A DNA stretch of 64,000 nucleotides from AP-15 sp963703665 (GTDB taxonomy: Bacteria; Pseudomonadota; Alphaproteobacteria; ATCC43930; CGMCC-115725). Below the pieces are notes generated by a model. That model was not told where the DNA came from. It searched no databases and saw only the letters and a program-made list of their open reading frames with translations. The stretch lies in the NCBI GenBank assembly GCA_963703665.1, contig CAVPFB010000004.1, positions 744,001 through 808,000 on the forward strand, read 5' to 3'. Each line of letters begins with the position of its first letter. Position 1 is the first letter of the stretch. The position numbers and the translations under genes were made by a program. This document shows positions 1 through 8,451 of this stretch, one piece after another.

Positions 1-632
1 GGGGACCAGCGAATCGGCTGACCCACGGCGCCGGGCAGCGCGATCGCCGCAACCGGTACGCTGCTGACCGCGAGTTGCCAAAAAATCTGCGCCCAAAACG
101 AAGTGAGCCATTGGCGTCTGCGATAGAGGCAGGAACCAAGCGCCCAACAGATCGCGGCGAGCAGCAAAAGCCCATTGCCGGCGAGCGCGCGCCGGTTGCC
201 CCAGTCGACGAGCCCCGGGTTCATGAACAGGATCAGGCCGGCAAAGCCGACTGCGGCGCCGGCGAGCTGGAACCGCCCGAGCGGCTCCGGCCACAACCAC
301 AGCCCGATCGGGACCGCCCAGAGCGGCATCGTATAGGCGAGCACGATGGCCCGCCCGGGCGGCACGATCTCCAAACCGATGATGCTGCAAACCAGAAAGC
401 CGGCGACCTGAAGCTGCCCGACCCAGAACAGGCCGAGCCGCTCGCCGCGCATCGGCAGCAGCGGCGTGCCGCGCGCGAGCAGGAACGGGGCGAGAAGGGC
501 AAGCGTCCCGCCTAGACGCAACAGCACGAACGGCAGCGGGCGCACATCGCCGAGCGCCAGCTTCATCAACGGCCAATTGGCGGCCCAGCTCACCACCATG
601 GCCGCGAGATACAAATAGGCTTGCCGCGGCAT
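1..632 (-). CDS. EamA/DMT-family inner-membrane transporter, C-terminus cut by window edge
   Basis: The gene reads leftwards off the window edge, so only about 210 N-terminal residues are present. I translated it by hand: the protein begins MPRQAYLYLAAMVV and shows about six hydrophobic segments. These include WAANWPLMKLAL near the start, ending in a conserved early proline, then FVLLRLGGTLALLAPFLLA, and later LLLLAAICWALGSCLYRR. Evenly spaced short helices with a Trp/Ala-rich first helix and a WALGS motif opening the second repeat are typical of the 10-TM drug/metabolite exporters (EamA). The substrate cannot be inferred. ATG at 632 is chosen; two in-frame GTG codons lie 15-18 bases upstream. 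It has no obvious operon partner. Confidence 0.8.
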   Translation of the reverse strand, partial: MPRQAYLYLAAMVVSWAANWPLMKLALGDVRPLPFVLLRLGGTLALLAPFLLARGTPLLPMRGERLGLFWVGQLQVAGFLVCSIIGLEIVPPGRAIVLAYTMPLWAVPIGLWLWPEPLGRFQLAGAAVGFAGLILFMNPGLVDWGNRRALAGNGLLLLAAICWALGSCLYRRRQWLTSFWAQIFWQLAVSSVPVAAIALPGAVGQPIRWS

Positions 633-731
633 CGCAGCGATTTGCACCACTGTGGGCGAGAGCCGGATTTGCCGAATCGGGCTTACGCCGCGTGCTGCGG
701 TAGCCTCTCGCAGACGACGCCGTTTAAGGTC

Positions 732-1007
732 TCAGCCTTCTGATGCCCGCCGCGTCGCCGCCGCGGCGCGCTGCGCCAGCTCGTCATGCAACAAATCCCC
801 GATTCGGGTGGCGATGTACCAACGGTTGCCGGTCGGATCGACGACCCCGGCGCTGCAGTCGCCATAAAACTGACCGGCGGGCGCGGACAGCGGGGCGGCA
901 CCGGCATCGAGCGCGCGCTTCAGGAATTCGAGCAGCGTGGCGGCGCCCTCGACCACGAGATAGGGGGTAACGCTATGATATCCATCTGGAATTGGCATCA
1001 GCGGCAT
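732..1007 (-). CDS. Internally shortened PhnB-like VOC (glyoxalase-fold) protein
   Basis: The 91-residue product begins MPLMPIPDGYHSVTPYLVVE, the usual N-terminus of PhnB-like vicinal-oxygen-chelate proteins. It ends with their usual C-terminus (QFYGD, then DPTGNRWYIATRIGD). Family members are about 130-160 residues. Here the text jumps from the first helix (LLEFLKRA) straight to the last strand region (LDAGAAPLSAPAGQFYGD), so roughly 50-60 central residues, including several metal-site positions, are missing without loss of frame. GGAGAG precedes the ATG. The protein may be non-functional, or it may be a half-module that dimerises. Identity of the ends is clear; function is not. Confidence 0.7.
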   Translation of the reverse strand: MPLMPIPDGYHSVTPYLVVEGAATLLEFLKRALDAGAAPLSAPAGQFYGDCSAGVVDPTGNRWYIATRIGDLLHDELAQRAAAATRRASEG

Positions 1008-1062
1008 ATCGCTCTCTCCGTTCCTGCCGGCGGACCCCAGCGGCTCGATGATAACACCCCGC

Positions 1063-2212
1063 CTAATGCCGAGGATGCCGGTCGGCGCGGCCGTCCGCGA
1101 GCGCCAGCCGGCCTTTGTCCGCGGACGGCTCGGCCGCCGCGTCGGGGGGCTCGACGGTTTCCGGCGGCGGGAGCGTCGGCGGGTCGGCAGGTGCTTCGGC
1201 CTGAAAAAAAGCAAGCAGCTTTTCCCGCAGCTCGCAGCGCAAATCCCAGGTCTGGCCCGGATTGCGGGCGCTGACCAGAGCGCGCAGCTCGACCTTGCCG
1301 TCGGACAGGTCGGTCACTTGCAGTTTCGCCACCTTGCCGTCCCACAGCCTGCTTTGCTGCAGAATTTCGTCGAGCTTCTGCCGCAGCCGGTCGACCGCAA
1401 CCGAAGCGTCGACCCGCAGCACCACCGCGCCGATCTGCTCGGCGCTTTCATAGGTCCAATTCTGGAACGGCTTCTCGATGAAATAGGTCAGCGGCACGAT
1501 CATCCGCCGCAAATCCCACAGACGAACCACGACATAGGTGCTGGTGATCGTCTCGATCCACCCGGTTTCGCCCTCGACCACGACCTGGTCCTCGACCCGA
1601 AACGGCTGGGTGATCGCGATCTGAATGCCGGCCAGCAAATTGCCCAGCACCGGGCGCGCCGCGAGACCCAGCACCAGGCCGGCGGCCCCTGCCGAGGCGA
1701 ACAGGCTGACCCCGTATTGCCGAACCGAGTTCGAAGGTCATCAGCGCGGCACCCACCGTGACGAGCGCCAGCAGGGTTTTCGCGACCCGCTGCAAAATCC
1801 GCATCTGGGTCACGTGCTTGCGGGCGAGGAGGTTGTCCTCGGTATCGGTGCGGAAACGACGCAGATAGACCGCGGTGCCGATGTCGATCGCGATCGCCGC
1901 TGCCCAGCCGATGGTCAGGATGAAGGCCAGCAGCAGCGCCCGCCCGATCGCGATCGCCGTCCCATAGGGAAACCGCGCGGCGGGCAGCGCCGCCCCGAGA
2001 ACCAGGACCACGACAAAGGTGCTCGCCGGCCCCTGTCCGCGCGCCAGCAGGGTTTGCAGGAACGGGCTGAACCGTCCGGCCAGGCGGATCAGCCGGCGGG
2101 TGAACCAGCGGTAAATCGACAGCACGATCAGCGCCGGCACGATCATGATGACCATGCCGATCACCCAATGCGGTACCCACTCGTGGATCCACCCGTAAAT
2201 CGCCGCCATCAA
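1063..2212 (-). pseudogene. MscS-family mechanosensitive channel, one-base frameshift
   Basis: Two overlapping reading frames together give a full small-conductance mechanosensitive channel of about 380 residues. The upstream frame from ATG 2212 (MMAAIYGWIHEW) carries the N-terminal transmembrane helices and ends its homology at ALMTFEL. The downstream frame resumes with the pore helix and the beta domain: SVRQYGVSLFASAGAAGLVL, then GNLLAGIQIAITQPFRVED, then GETGWIETITSTYVVVR. The change of frame is at about 1728-1731, where one extra base is present (total length is 3n+1). The C-terminus is a Pro/Glu/Ala-rich tail. The channel would release solutes on hypo-osmotic shock. The gene may be intact if the extra base is a consensus error. 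Confidence 0.82.
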
Positions 2213-2370
2213 AAACCCCCTCGGCTCGACTGCCCGATGCGCCGGGTCTGGCGCATGCTTTGCGGGATAACGCCAAAACCGGCGCCCTGGCCCATCGCCG
2301 ACCCTCGCTTGCCACAGGCGGACGCATTACCCTCAGCTTCTCGCGGGGTCGATCCTTTGGAGCGCGGGTT

Positions 2371-3555
2371 ATGAGCATCGAGGCGAAGAGCGCCATTCTC
2401 GAGGATCTCGGCCGTCAACATCAAGCCATGGTGGCGCTGTTGGCCGAGCTCGTCGGCATCGATTCGGGCAGCTACAACAAGGGCGGCGTCGACGCGGTCC
2501 AGGCTCGGCTGCGGGCCTGGCTCGAAGCCGCCGGCATCGCCTGCGAGATGTTTCCGCACGACCGGTTCGGCGGCTGCATGGCGGCGCGCCTTCCGGCAAG
2601 CAGCGGCGGCGGCCAAAGTGGTCGGGGCGGCAACCGGCCGATCGTGCTGATGGGTCATTGCGACACGGTCTTCCCCGACGGCACCGTGGCGCAGCGGCCG
2701 TTCCGCATCGACGGCATTCAGGCCTTCGGCCCGGGTGTGGCCGACATGAAGGCCGGCCTCGTCATGAACAGCTTCGTGCTCGATGCGCTGCGCCGGTTCG
2801 GCGCGCCCTGCCCGCTCGTCGGCCTCTACACCGCCGACGAGGAGATCGCCTCGCCGTCCTCGCGCCCGGTCATCGAGGCCGAGGCCAAGGATGCGCGCGC
2901 CGTCTTCAACGCCGAGCCCGGCCGCCCCTCCGGCAACCTCGTCTCGCGGCGCAAGGGCGCCGCCTTCATCGAATTGGAAGTGACCGGCCGCGCCGCCCAT
3001 TCCGGCGCCGCCCATGCCCAAGGCGTCAGCGCCATCGAGGCGATGGCGCGCAAGATCCAGCGCCTGCACAAATTGACCGACTACGATCTCGGCACCACGG
3101 TCAATGTCGGGCTGGTGCAGGGCGGCCAGTCGGTCAATACCGTAGCACCTCGCGCCACCGCCGCGATCGATGTGCGCTTCCCGACCCTCAACATCATGGA
3201 AAAAATCCTCGCCGAGGTGCGCGAGATCTTGAATTACAGCGAATTGCCGGGCAGCGAGAGCCGCATCCTGCGCGAGGGCAACTTCCTGCCGTTGGAGCAG
3301 GACGAGGCGAGCCGGGAGCTGCTCGAGGCCTACGCCCGCTCGGCCGAGGGCCTCGGCATTCAAGGGGTCGCCGGCGAAGCGACCGGCGGCTCGGCCGACA
3401 GCGGATTCACCGCCGCCCTCGGCACGCCCACCCTGTGCGCCACCGGCCCGATCGGCGGCAACGCCCACACCGACCAAGAATGGTGCCGCATCGACACCCT
3501 CGTCCCCCGCGCCCAAGCGCTCGCGCTGACGATTCTTGACGTCGCTGCGGGGTGA
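2371..3555 (+). CDS. M20-family zinc peptidase, glutamate carboxypeptidase (CPG2)-like
   Basis: This 394-residue protein has all M20 metal ligands: H96 and D98 in GHCDTVFPDG, D125 in PGVADMKAG, E157/E158 in YTADEE, and H366 in GGNAHTDQEW. The dimerisation (lid) domain lies between about residues 190 and 300 (RRKGAAFIELEVTGRAAHSG). The order and the VFPDG and EPGR motifs are closest to carboxypeptidase G2-type enzymes, which remove C-terminal glutamate from N-acylated or folate-like substrates; the substrate here is inferred only. Start ATG 2371 follows GGAGCG. The reading frame is open further upstream but without family homology. No signal peptide is visible, so it is probably cytoplasmic. 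Confidence 0.88.
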   Translation: MSIEAKSAILEDLGRQHQAMVALLAELVGIDSGSYNKGGVDAVQARLRAWLEAAGIACEMFPHDRFGGCMAARLPASSGGGQSGRGGNRPIVLMGHCDTVFPDGTVAQRPFRIDGIQAFGPGVADMKAGLVMNSFVLDALRRFGAPCPLVGLYTADEEIASPSSRPVIEAEAKDARAVFNAEPGRPSGNLVSRRKGAAFIELEVTGRAAHSGAAHAQGVSAIEAMARKIQRLHKLTDYDLGTTVNVGLVQGGQSVNTVAPRATAAIDVRFPTLNIMEKILAEVREILNYSELPGSESRILREGNFLPLEQDEASRELLEAYARSAEGLGIQGVAGEATGGSADSGFTAALGTPTLCATGPIGGNAHTDQEWCRIDTLVPRAQALALTILDVAAG

Positions 3556-4092
3556 GCAAACGTCGGGCGGAAGACCGCAGCGCCTTCCGCCTTCGACCTG
3601 TCGCCTGCTGTCGCCTGCGTGATGCGACCGAGAAGCGATCCGGGAAAGCGGCCGAATGCGGGGCGCTGTTCCGCCGTGATGTCATCCTCGCTTGCGCCGT
3701 TTCGGTATCACCGCCGCTCGCCCGTTTCTTCCGGCTCGCCGCCGCCGCCGATCCACCGGCAGGATAGGCCCCGCCGGCGCCGCAGCGGCGAAACGATGCC
3801 GCGTCTGCCGTGGCTGGTCATGACCGGCGATCGAGGTTCGCCGCCGGTTGAAGTGAGGCGGCCGCCGCGCCAGGCTGTTGCACCCAACCCGGCCCGGGTC
3901 CATCTTTGCGCGCTCTCGATCGGCGATAGAGTGGGGCGGCCGTGCCCTTTGCAAAACCAAAATATCTGAAGCCTTGATTTGACGCGATTTTTCGACTTCG
4001 CGTGCGATTCTTAACGCGTCGCGCAGCGACCCCGCTTCTCGGCTGATCGGCACCGGGCGCGCCATTCCGCGCCCGACTAGGAGGAGACGGCG
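3556..4092 (+). other. Intergenic stretch without a supported gene
   Basis: About 540 bases separate the M20 peptidase from the alcohol dehydrogenase. Several open frames cross it, but their translations are Arg/Pro-rich and lack a ribosome site or any recognisable motif. The last 130 bases (from about 3950) are more AT-rich and probably hold the promoter of the dehydrogenase. I could not identify a convincing -35/-10 pair. Confidence 0.5.
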
Positions 4093-5109
4093 ATGGCAAA
4101 GATGCGGGCGGTGCAGGTGGCGCGGGCCGGCGGCTCGCTCGAACTCGTCGAGCGCGAAATGCCCGAGCCGGCGCAGGGCGAGGTCCGCGTCCGTGTCGAA
4201 GCCTGCGGTGTGTGCCACAGCGACAGTCTCACCGTCGAAGCGCAGTGGCCCGGCCTCTCCTTCCCGCGCATCCCTGGGCACGAAATCGCCGGCGTGATCG
4301 ATGCGCTCGGCACCGGCGTGGTCGGCTGGCGCGCCGGGCAGCGCGTCGGTGTCGGCTGGTTTGGAGGACATTGCGGGCATTGCGAGCCGTGTCGGCGTGG
4401 CTGGCTGATCGACTGCCGCAACCTGCGGATACCCGGCATCTCCTACGACGGCGGCTATGCCGAGGCGATGGTGGCCCCCGCCGACGCGCTCGTCGCGATC
4501 CCCGACGAGTTTGGCGCCGCCGAAGCAGCACCACTGCTCTGCGCCGGAGTCACCACCTTCAATGCGCTCCGCCACAGCGGGGCGATGCCTGGCGACGTGG
4601 TCGCGATCCTGGGGATCGGCGGCCTCGGCCATCTCGGGGTGCAGTTCGCGAACAAGCTCGGCTTCCGCACCGTCGCGATCGCACGCGGCGCCGACAAGGA
4701 GGCGCTCTCCCACAAGCTCGGCGCACACCACTTCATCGACAATGCGGCCGAGGACGTAGCGGCGGCGCTCAACCGCCTCGGTGGCGCGCGGGCCGTGCTG
4801 GCCACCGTCACCAGCGCCAAGGCGATGACGGCCGCGATCGACGGGCTTGCGGTGCGCGGCCGCCTCGTCGTGGTGGGCGTCGATGCCGAGCCGATCCAGG
4901 TCTCCCCGCTGCAACTGATCGGCGCGAGCTGCAGCGTCGTGGGTCACGCCGCCGGCGCGTCGATCGACTCGGAGGACACCCTCGGCTTCAGCGCGCGGTC
5001 AGGCGTACGTCCGATGATCGAGACAATGCCGCTCGCACGCGCGCCGGAGGCCTATGCGCGGATGATGCGCGGCGCCGCGCGGTTCCGGATGGTGCTGACG
5101 ATCCCGTAG
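4093..5109 (+). CDS. Zinc-dependent alcohol dehydrogenase (MDR superfamily)
   Basis: The protein is 338 residues, the normal length for bacterial class III/AdhP-like alcohol dehydrogenases. Catalytic zinc ligands are C41 (ACGVCHSD), H63-E64 (PGHEIAG) and C150 (LLCAG). Structural zinc ligands are C94, C97, C100 and C108 in GGHCGHCEPCRRGWLIDC. The Rossmann motif GIGGLG is at 174-179. It should oxidise an alcohol or reduce an aldehyde with NAD(H). A strong AGGAGGAG precedes the ATG. It stands alone between two long non-coding stretches, so it has its own promoter. The alcohol substrate cannot be read from sequence. Confidence 0.9.
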   Translation: MAKMRAVQVARAGGSLELVEREMPEPAQGEVRVRVEACGVCHSDSLTVEAQWPGLSFPRIPGHEIAGVIDALGTGVVGWRAGQRVGVGWFGGHCGHCEPCRRGWLIDCRNLRIPGISYDGGYAEAMVAPADALVAIPDEFGAAEAAPLLCAGVTTFNALRHSGAMPGDVVAILGIGGLGHLGVQFANKLGFRTVAIARGADKEALSHKLGAHHFIDNAAEDVAAALNRLGGARAVLATVTSAKAMTAAIDGLAVRGRLVVVGVDAEPIQVSPLQLIGASCSVVGHAAGASIDSEDTLGFSARSGVRPMIETMPLARAPEAYARMMRGAARFRMVLTIP

Positions 5110-5314
5110 CACCAATGCCTGCGGCGAAGCCGCCAGCGCCGTCGGCGCGACGCCCGCCCTCACTCTGGCGGCCATGAGGTGCCGGTCATCAACACGACTA
5201 TTATCTTAAACACTCGTTTCGGGCTCTTGTGGTACACACACGCCTACGTTTGCTTGATTTCTGCACGGTCTAGAGGATTGGTTGCAGCCGATGCGAAGGG
5301 CTGCCGGGCCGCAT

Positions 5315-5340
5315 GGAACATGAGGAGCTGTAGCAATGTT
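5315..5340 (+). promoter_or_regulatory. Candidate EcfG-type (general stress) promoter
   Basis: GGAAC at 5315-5319 is followed after 17 bases by TGTT at 5337-5340. Alphaproteobacterial general-stress sigma factor EcfG recognises GGAAC with a 16-17 base spacer and a GTT-containing -10. The match lies just upstream of the ParD-like gene and the HWE kinase/receiver pair, a gene type often controlled by EcfG. It is a short motif and chance occurrence is possible. Confidence 0.3.
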
Positions 5341-5392
5341 TGCTACAAATCGTGCCTCTTTGTCAGATCGCATTATGCTGATGCGAAAAACC

Positions 5393-5581
5393 ATGAACGT
5401 ATCGCTCACGCCCGAGTTGGAGCGCTCCGTTCCAAAAAGGGTTGCCTCTGGCCGTTATGGTAGCGCAAGCGAGGTTGTCCGGGCCGCATTACGGCTGCTG
5501 GAGAAAGAGGAGAAGGAGGACGGGCTCCATCGTGAGCCCCGGTCGCGCGCGAGAAGAACGGGGGACAATCATGTCGGATGA
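5393..5581 (+). CDS. ParD-like ribbon-helix-helix protein without a toxin partner
   Basis: From ATG 5393 the product (62 residues) starts MNVSLTPELERSV and continues VASGRYGSASEVVRAALRLL, the ribbon-helix-helix core of ParD/CopG antitoxins. The usual toxin-binding C-terminal tail is replaced by a short basic run (HREPRSRARRTGD) that overlaps the start of the kinase gene. No ParE follows. It may be the stump of a lost toxin-antitoxin pair, or a small DNA-binding autoregulator of the kinase operon. An upstream ATG (5336) is open, but it overlaps the candidate EcfG promoter and lacks homology, so the later start is preferred. Confidence 0.6.
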   Translation: MNVSLTPELERSVPKRVASGRYGSASEVVRAALRLLEKEEKEDGLHREPRSRARRTGDNHVG

Positions 5582-6620
5582 AAAGGACAAATCCGGGGAG
5601 CAAAAAGCCGCAGAGGCCAAAGTCGAGAGCTTTCGGAAAGATCTTGGCCCGTTCGTTGTCGCCGCTGATAAGACACGGATGGCGATGGTGTTTACGGATG
5701 CGAAGGAACCCGAGCACCCGATAGTTTTTGCCAATGACAGCTTTCTCTCTCTAACCGGATACGACCGGCAAGAGGTGCTCGGCCAGGACTTCAATTTTCT
5801 AGTGGCGCGCGATGCCGATCCTGAGGCGATGGCGCAAGTCGAAGCCGCGTTCCACGGCAGCTCCGACAACGAGCCGGAAATTCCCTATCGCCGTAAGGAC
5901 GGCAGCGTGTTCTGGACCGCCATCTCGATCAACCCGGTTCGGGATGAGAACGGTGATGTTGTGCAGCATTTCGCCTCGTTCGTGGATCTGACCAAGCATA
6001 AGCAGGAGAGAGACCGGCTCCGGTTTCTCCTGGATGAACTGAACCACCGCACACAGAACACCCTCGCCACTGTGCAGGCGATTGCCGTGCAGACCCTGTG
6101 TGGGGTGGCGGACGAGCAAGTGGTTGGCGCCTTTGAGGGGCGCATTCTGGCGCTGTCAACCGCCCATGGCCTGCTGGGGCGCGAGAACTGGGACGGGGTG
6201 AGCCTGCGCGATGTGATCGATCAGATATTGCAGCCCTTTGGTCTGGACGACCCCCGGGTTATCCGTTTCTCGGTGAACGGCAATCACGTTCGCTTGCAAC
6301 CGAAAACGGCGCTGACCCTCGCCATGGTGTTCCACGAGCTGGCGACCAATGCAGCGAAGCATGGCGCTCTCTCGAACAATGCCGCCGGGAAGATCGACAT
6401 TGCTTGGCAGCTCGAAGGTGAGCGGATGCGGCTGCGCTGGCAAGAGAGTGGCGGGCCGCTGGTGAGGCCGCCCGCCCGGAAGGGCTTTGGGTCGCGGCTG
6501 ATCGAGCACGGGCTGGCGCAGGAGCTGGACGGCGAGGTCCGCCTCGACTACGAGCCGGCAGGCGTGGTTTGCACAATCGTCATGCCTATCCGGGTCGAGG
6601 GGTGGGTGAGCCGTGAATAG
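5571..6620 (+). CDS. PAS/LOV-like HWE-family sensor histidine kinase, photoactive Cys absent
   Basis: This 349-residue soluble kinase has an N-terminal PAS domain of LOV type (about residues 28-142: FANDSFLSLTGYDRQEVLG). It is followed by an HWE/HisKA_2 dimerisation helix with H159 in LLDELNHRTQNTLATVQ and an HWE ATPase domain (HELATNAAKHGAL with N260, and W290-Q-E in LRWQESGGP). In LOV photoreceptors the flavin-adduct cysteine lies in GRNCRFLQ; here the matching stretch is GQDFNFLV, with F74 in its place. The arrangement with the next gene resembles LovK-LovR of the general stress response. ATG 5571 overlaps the ParD-like gene by 11 bases. It probably feeds phosphate to PhyR-type or one-domain receivers; that is inference. 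Confidence 0.85.
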   Translation: MSDEKDKSGEQKAAEAKVESFRKDLGPFVVAADKTRMAMVFTDAKEPEHPIVFANDSFLSLTGYDRQEVLGQDFNFLVARDADPEAMAQVEAAFHGSSDNEPEIPYRRKDGSVFWTAISINPVRDENGDVVQHFASFVDLTKHKQERDRLRFLLDELNHRTQNTLATVQAIAVQTLCGVADEQVVGAFEGRILALSTAHGLLGRENWDGVSLRDVIDQILQPFGLDDPRVIRFSVNGNHVRLQPKTALTLAMVFHELATNAAKHGALSNNAAGKIDIAWQLEGERMRLRWQESGGPLVRPPARKGFGSRLIEHGLAQELDGEVRLDYEPAGVVCTIVMPIRVEGWVSRE

Positions 6621-6993
6621 CCCCCTCTCCGGCTGCCGCGTCCTTGTGGTCGAGGACGAGATGCTCGTGGCGTGGCTGCTGGAAGACATGCTCGGTGATT
6701 TAGGCTGCGTGGTCGTCGGCCCCGCCGCCAGCGTTACTCAGGCTCTGACGATGCTCGATGCGGAGGCCATCGATGCGGCGGTGCTCGATCTCAATCTCAA
6801 CGGGGAAAGGAGCTTCCCCGTCGCCGACGCGCTCGCCGCGCGCGGGGTGCCGTTCGCCTTTTCGACCGGCTATGCGAAGGACAGCCTACCAAACGGTTAT
6901 CAATGTTTTCCGGTGCTGCAGAAGCCGTTTGGGCGCGGGAAATTGGGCGACGCGCTCGCGAAACTATTGACGTTAAAGGCGCCGGGCGTCTGA
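6613..6993 (+). CDS. Single-domain response regulator (LovR-like)
   Basis: The 126-residue protein is a receiver domain only. Acidic pocket residues are E14/D15 (VVEDE), the phospho-acceptor is D59 (AAVLDLNLNG), the switch Ser/Thr is at 84/85 (AFSTGYA) and the conserved Lys is K104 (LQKPF). With no output domain it probably acts as a phosphate sink or relay for the HWE kinase, as LovR does for LovK. It starts at GTG 6613 inside the last codons of the kinase, so the two are translationally coupled. Confidence 0.88.
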   Translation: MNSPLSGCRVLVVEDEMLVAWLLEDMLGDLGCVVVGPAASVTQALTMLDAEAIDAAVLDLNLNGERSFPVADALAARGVPFAFSTGYAKDSLPNGYQCFPVLQKPFGRGKLGDALAKLLTLKAPGV

Positions 6994-7194
6994 GTGGTAA
7001 TAGAGCCGCGTTTTACGATAGCAACCCAAGGAACCGATTTCGGTATTTCGAGTGCTGTGCTTCTAGCTCGTTTAGACGACAAGGCGAGGCTGTCCTTCTC
7101 GGGAAAACCTGGGGACACGAATGTCTTTTGGGACAAACTTTTAGCCTTTGTCGCTTTCCCAGATGTTGTATCCTATGCTGCCTCGTGCTTGTGA
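6994..7194 (+). CDS. Possible small protein of unknown function
   Basis: A 66-residue frame begins with GTG directly after the receiver stop codon and could be read by coupling. The translation (MVIEPRFTIATQGTDFGISS, ending VVSYAASCL) has ordinary amino-acid composition but no family I recognise. GC content is lower than in the flanking genes. An opposite-strand frame at 6900-7136 is equally unconvincing, so this entry is weak. Confidence 0.22.
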   Translation: MVIEPRFTIATQGTDFGISSAVLLARLDDKARLSFSGKPGDTNVFWDKLLAFVAFPDVVSYAASCL

Positions 7195-7552
7195 CATGAA
7201 TGCAGCATAGAGTTCTAATATGGAAAGTGCCGTCGTCTGCTCCGGCAGCGCGGTCGCTACACCTGTATCACGGTCATATCTTTCGGAAAATTCGGAAGTC
7301 TTGACTTTAGAGATACCCGGTAGCCCACAACGCTGACTTTCTTCCGGGGCAAGGCAAGCTTATTCCGGCGAATCGAACGCCGGGCTCAGATACGCAGCGC
7401 AATAGCAATAGGAAAATTGCCATAATCATATCCTACTCTGCGGTGAGGAGCGGCGTTCGGACAGCGCCACCGGGATCGTCGAGGAGAAGTGACTTGCTTG
7501 TAAATTCACTGCAGAAACAGCCGAGGGCGGAGGTCAAGGGCCAATCGGAGCG
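7195..7552 (+). other. AT-richer intergenic stretch, no gene seen
   Basis: Roughly 360 bases with lower GC than the surroundings and many stops in all frames. No RNA gene, terminator or transposon end was recognised. It leads directly into the decayed DUF5681 sequence, so it is probably part of an old insertion or deletion scar. Confidence 0.45.
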
Positions 7553-7824
7553 GTGCGACGCCCAAGGACGGTTTCTGAAGGGAGAGACCCTCAACCCCGA
7601 GGGCAGTTTCAGGAGGGGCGGTCGGGCAATCCCGCCGGGCGCCCGCCGCGCGCGCGCAAGGCGACCCTGGTCGGCGAACTGCTGCTCGACGGCGAAGCTG
7701 AGGCGCTGAACGGGAAGACGCTCGAACTGGCGGGGGTGGTCGAGATTTTTGTCCGCGCGTCGAAACCAGCGATTTCGAGCGGCGGCTGAGCGCGCTGGAG
7801 GTGGCCGACGCCGCGCGGCCGTGA
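7553..7824 (+). pseudogene. DUF5681-domain protein remnant (internal deletion plus frameshift)
   Basis: The frame from GTG 7553 reads FQEGRSGNPAGRPPRARKAT followed by LLLDGEAEAL, the hallmark N-terminus of DUF5681 proteins common in phage-like or mobile contexts. It then jumps to VVEIFVRA. One frame over, the text continues VETSDFERRLSALE and stops at 7822-7824, which is how these proteins usually end (an ETTDFExRLAALE-type tail). The middle of the gene is missing and the frame changes at about 7755. It is a dead gene fragment. Confidence 0.65.
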
Positions 7825-7971
7825 CATTCGCTTCTCCCGCCTAACGGCGAAACGGCGCCTGCCGGCTCGCCCGCCGCCGCACCAGCCGCGCGCCACGAGT
7901 TTGCTCGGGGTCTGTGCGCTCTCCACTCCCGGCCGCCGCCGGCGTATGATGTCGGCAGATTTGGAGCATCG

Positions 7972-8451
7972 ATGCCCATGTCGGACGGACCGCGCTACGA
8001 TGATGATTTCTATGCCTGGACCCAGCACCAGGCGGCGGTGCTGCGCGAGATGGCGGCAACCGACAATCGCTTCGACCGCGAGCACGTCGCCGAGGAGATC
8101 GAGGATTTGGGCAAGAGCGAGCGCAACGCAGTGCGCAGCCAGATCCGCCGCATCATCGAGCACCTGCTAAAGCTTGCCAGCTCCGCTGCGGCGCAGCCGC
8201 GTTTCGGGTGGACCGAGACGCTACGCGATGCCCGGCAGGAACTGTCCGATAGGATAACGCCCACCTTGCGACACGATGCGGAGGCGAACCTGGGCAAGCT
8301 ATACGCGGACGCTCGAAAGCGGGCCGAGGCCAGCCTTCGAGAACACGGTGAACCGGCCGCTGCCGCTGCCATGCCGCACATCTGCCCCTATTCGTTCGAG
8401 GACATCTGCCGAGAGGATTGGTATCCCGACCGGCCCGGAGACAAGCCGTGA
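7972..8451 (+). CDS. DUF29-family protein
   Basis: The 159-residue product has the DUF29 layout: an N-terminal DDFYAWTQHQAAVLREMA stretch, FDREHVAEEIEDLGKSER, a long helical region (IIEHLLKLASSAAAQPRFGW) and the C-terminal PYSFEDICREDWYP. DUF29 proteins are small, helical and of unknown function, abundant in cyanobacteria and alphaproteobacteria. Its stop codon overlaps the GTG start of the next gene (GTGA), so the two are co-translated. A second in-frame ATG lies at 7978. Confidence 0.85.
   Translation: MPMSDGPRYDDDFYAWTQHQAAVLREMAATDNRFDREHVAEEIEDLGKSERNAVRSQIRRIIEHLLKLASSAAAQPRFGWTETLRDARQELSDRITPTLRHDAEANLGKLYADARKRAEASLREHGEPAAAAAMPHICPYSFEDICREDWYPDRPGDKP

Noticed and set aside
2209..3516. 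435-codon open frame on the minus strand over the M20 peptidase
   Set aside because: It lies entirely opposite a protein with all M20 metal ligands. Its Gly/Ala/Asp-rich translation is the usual shadow of GC-rich coding DNA.
3950..4092. Riboswitch or small RNA upstream of the alcohol dehydrogenase
   Set aside because: The region is AT-richer and promoter-like, but no conserved riboswitch core or stable fold could be recognised by eye.
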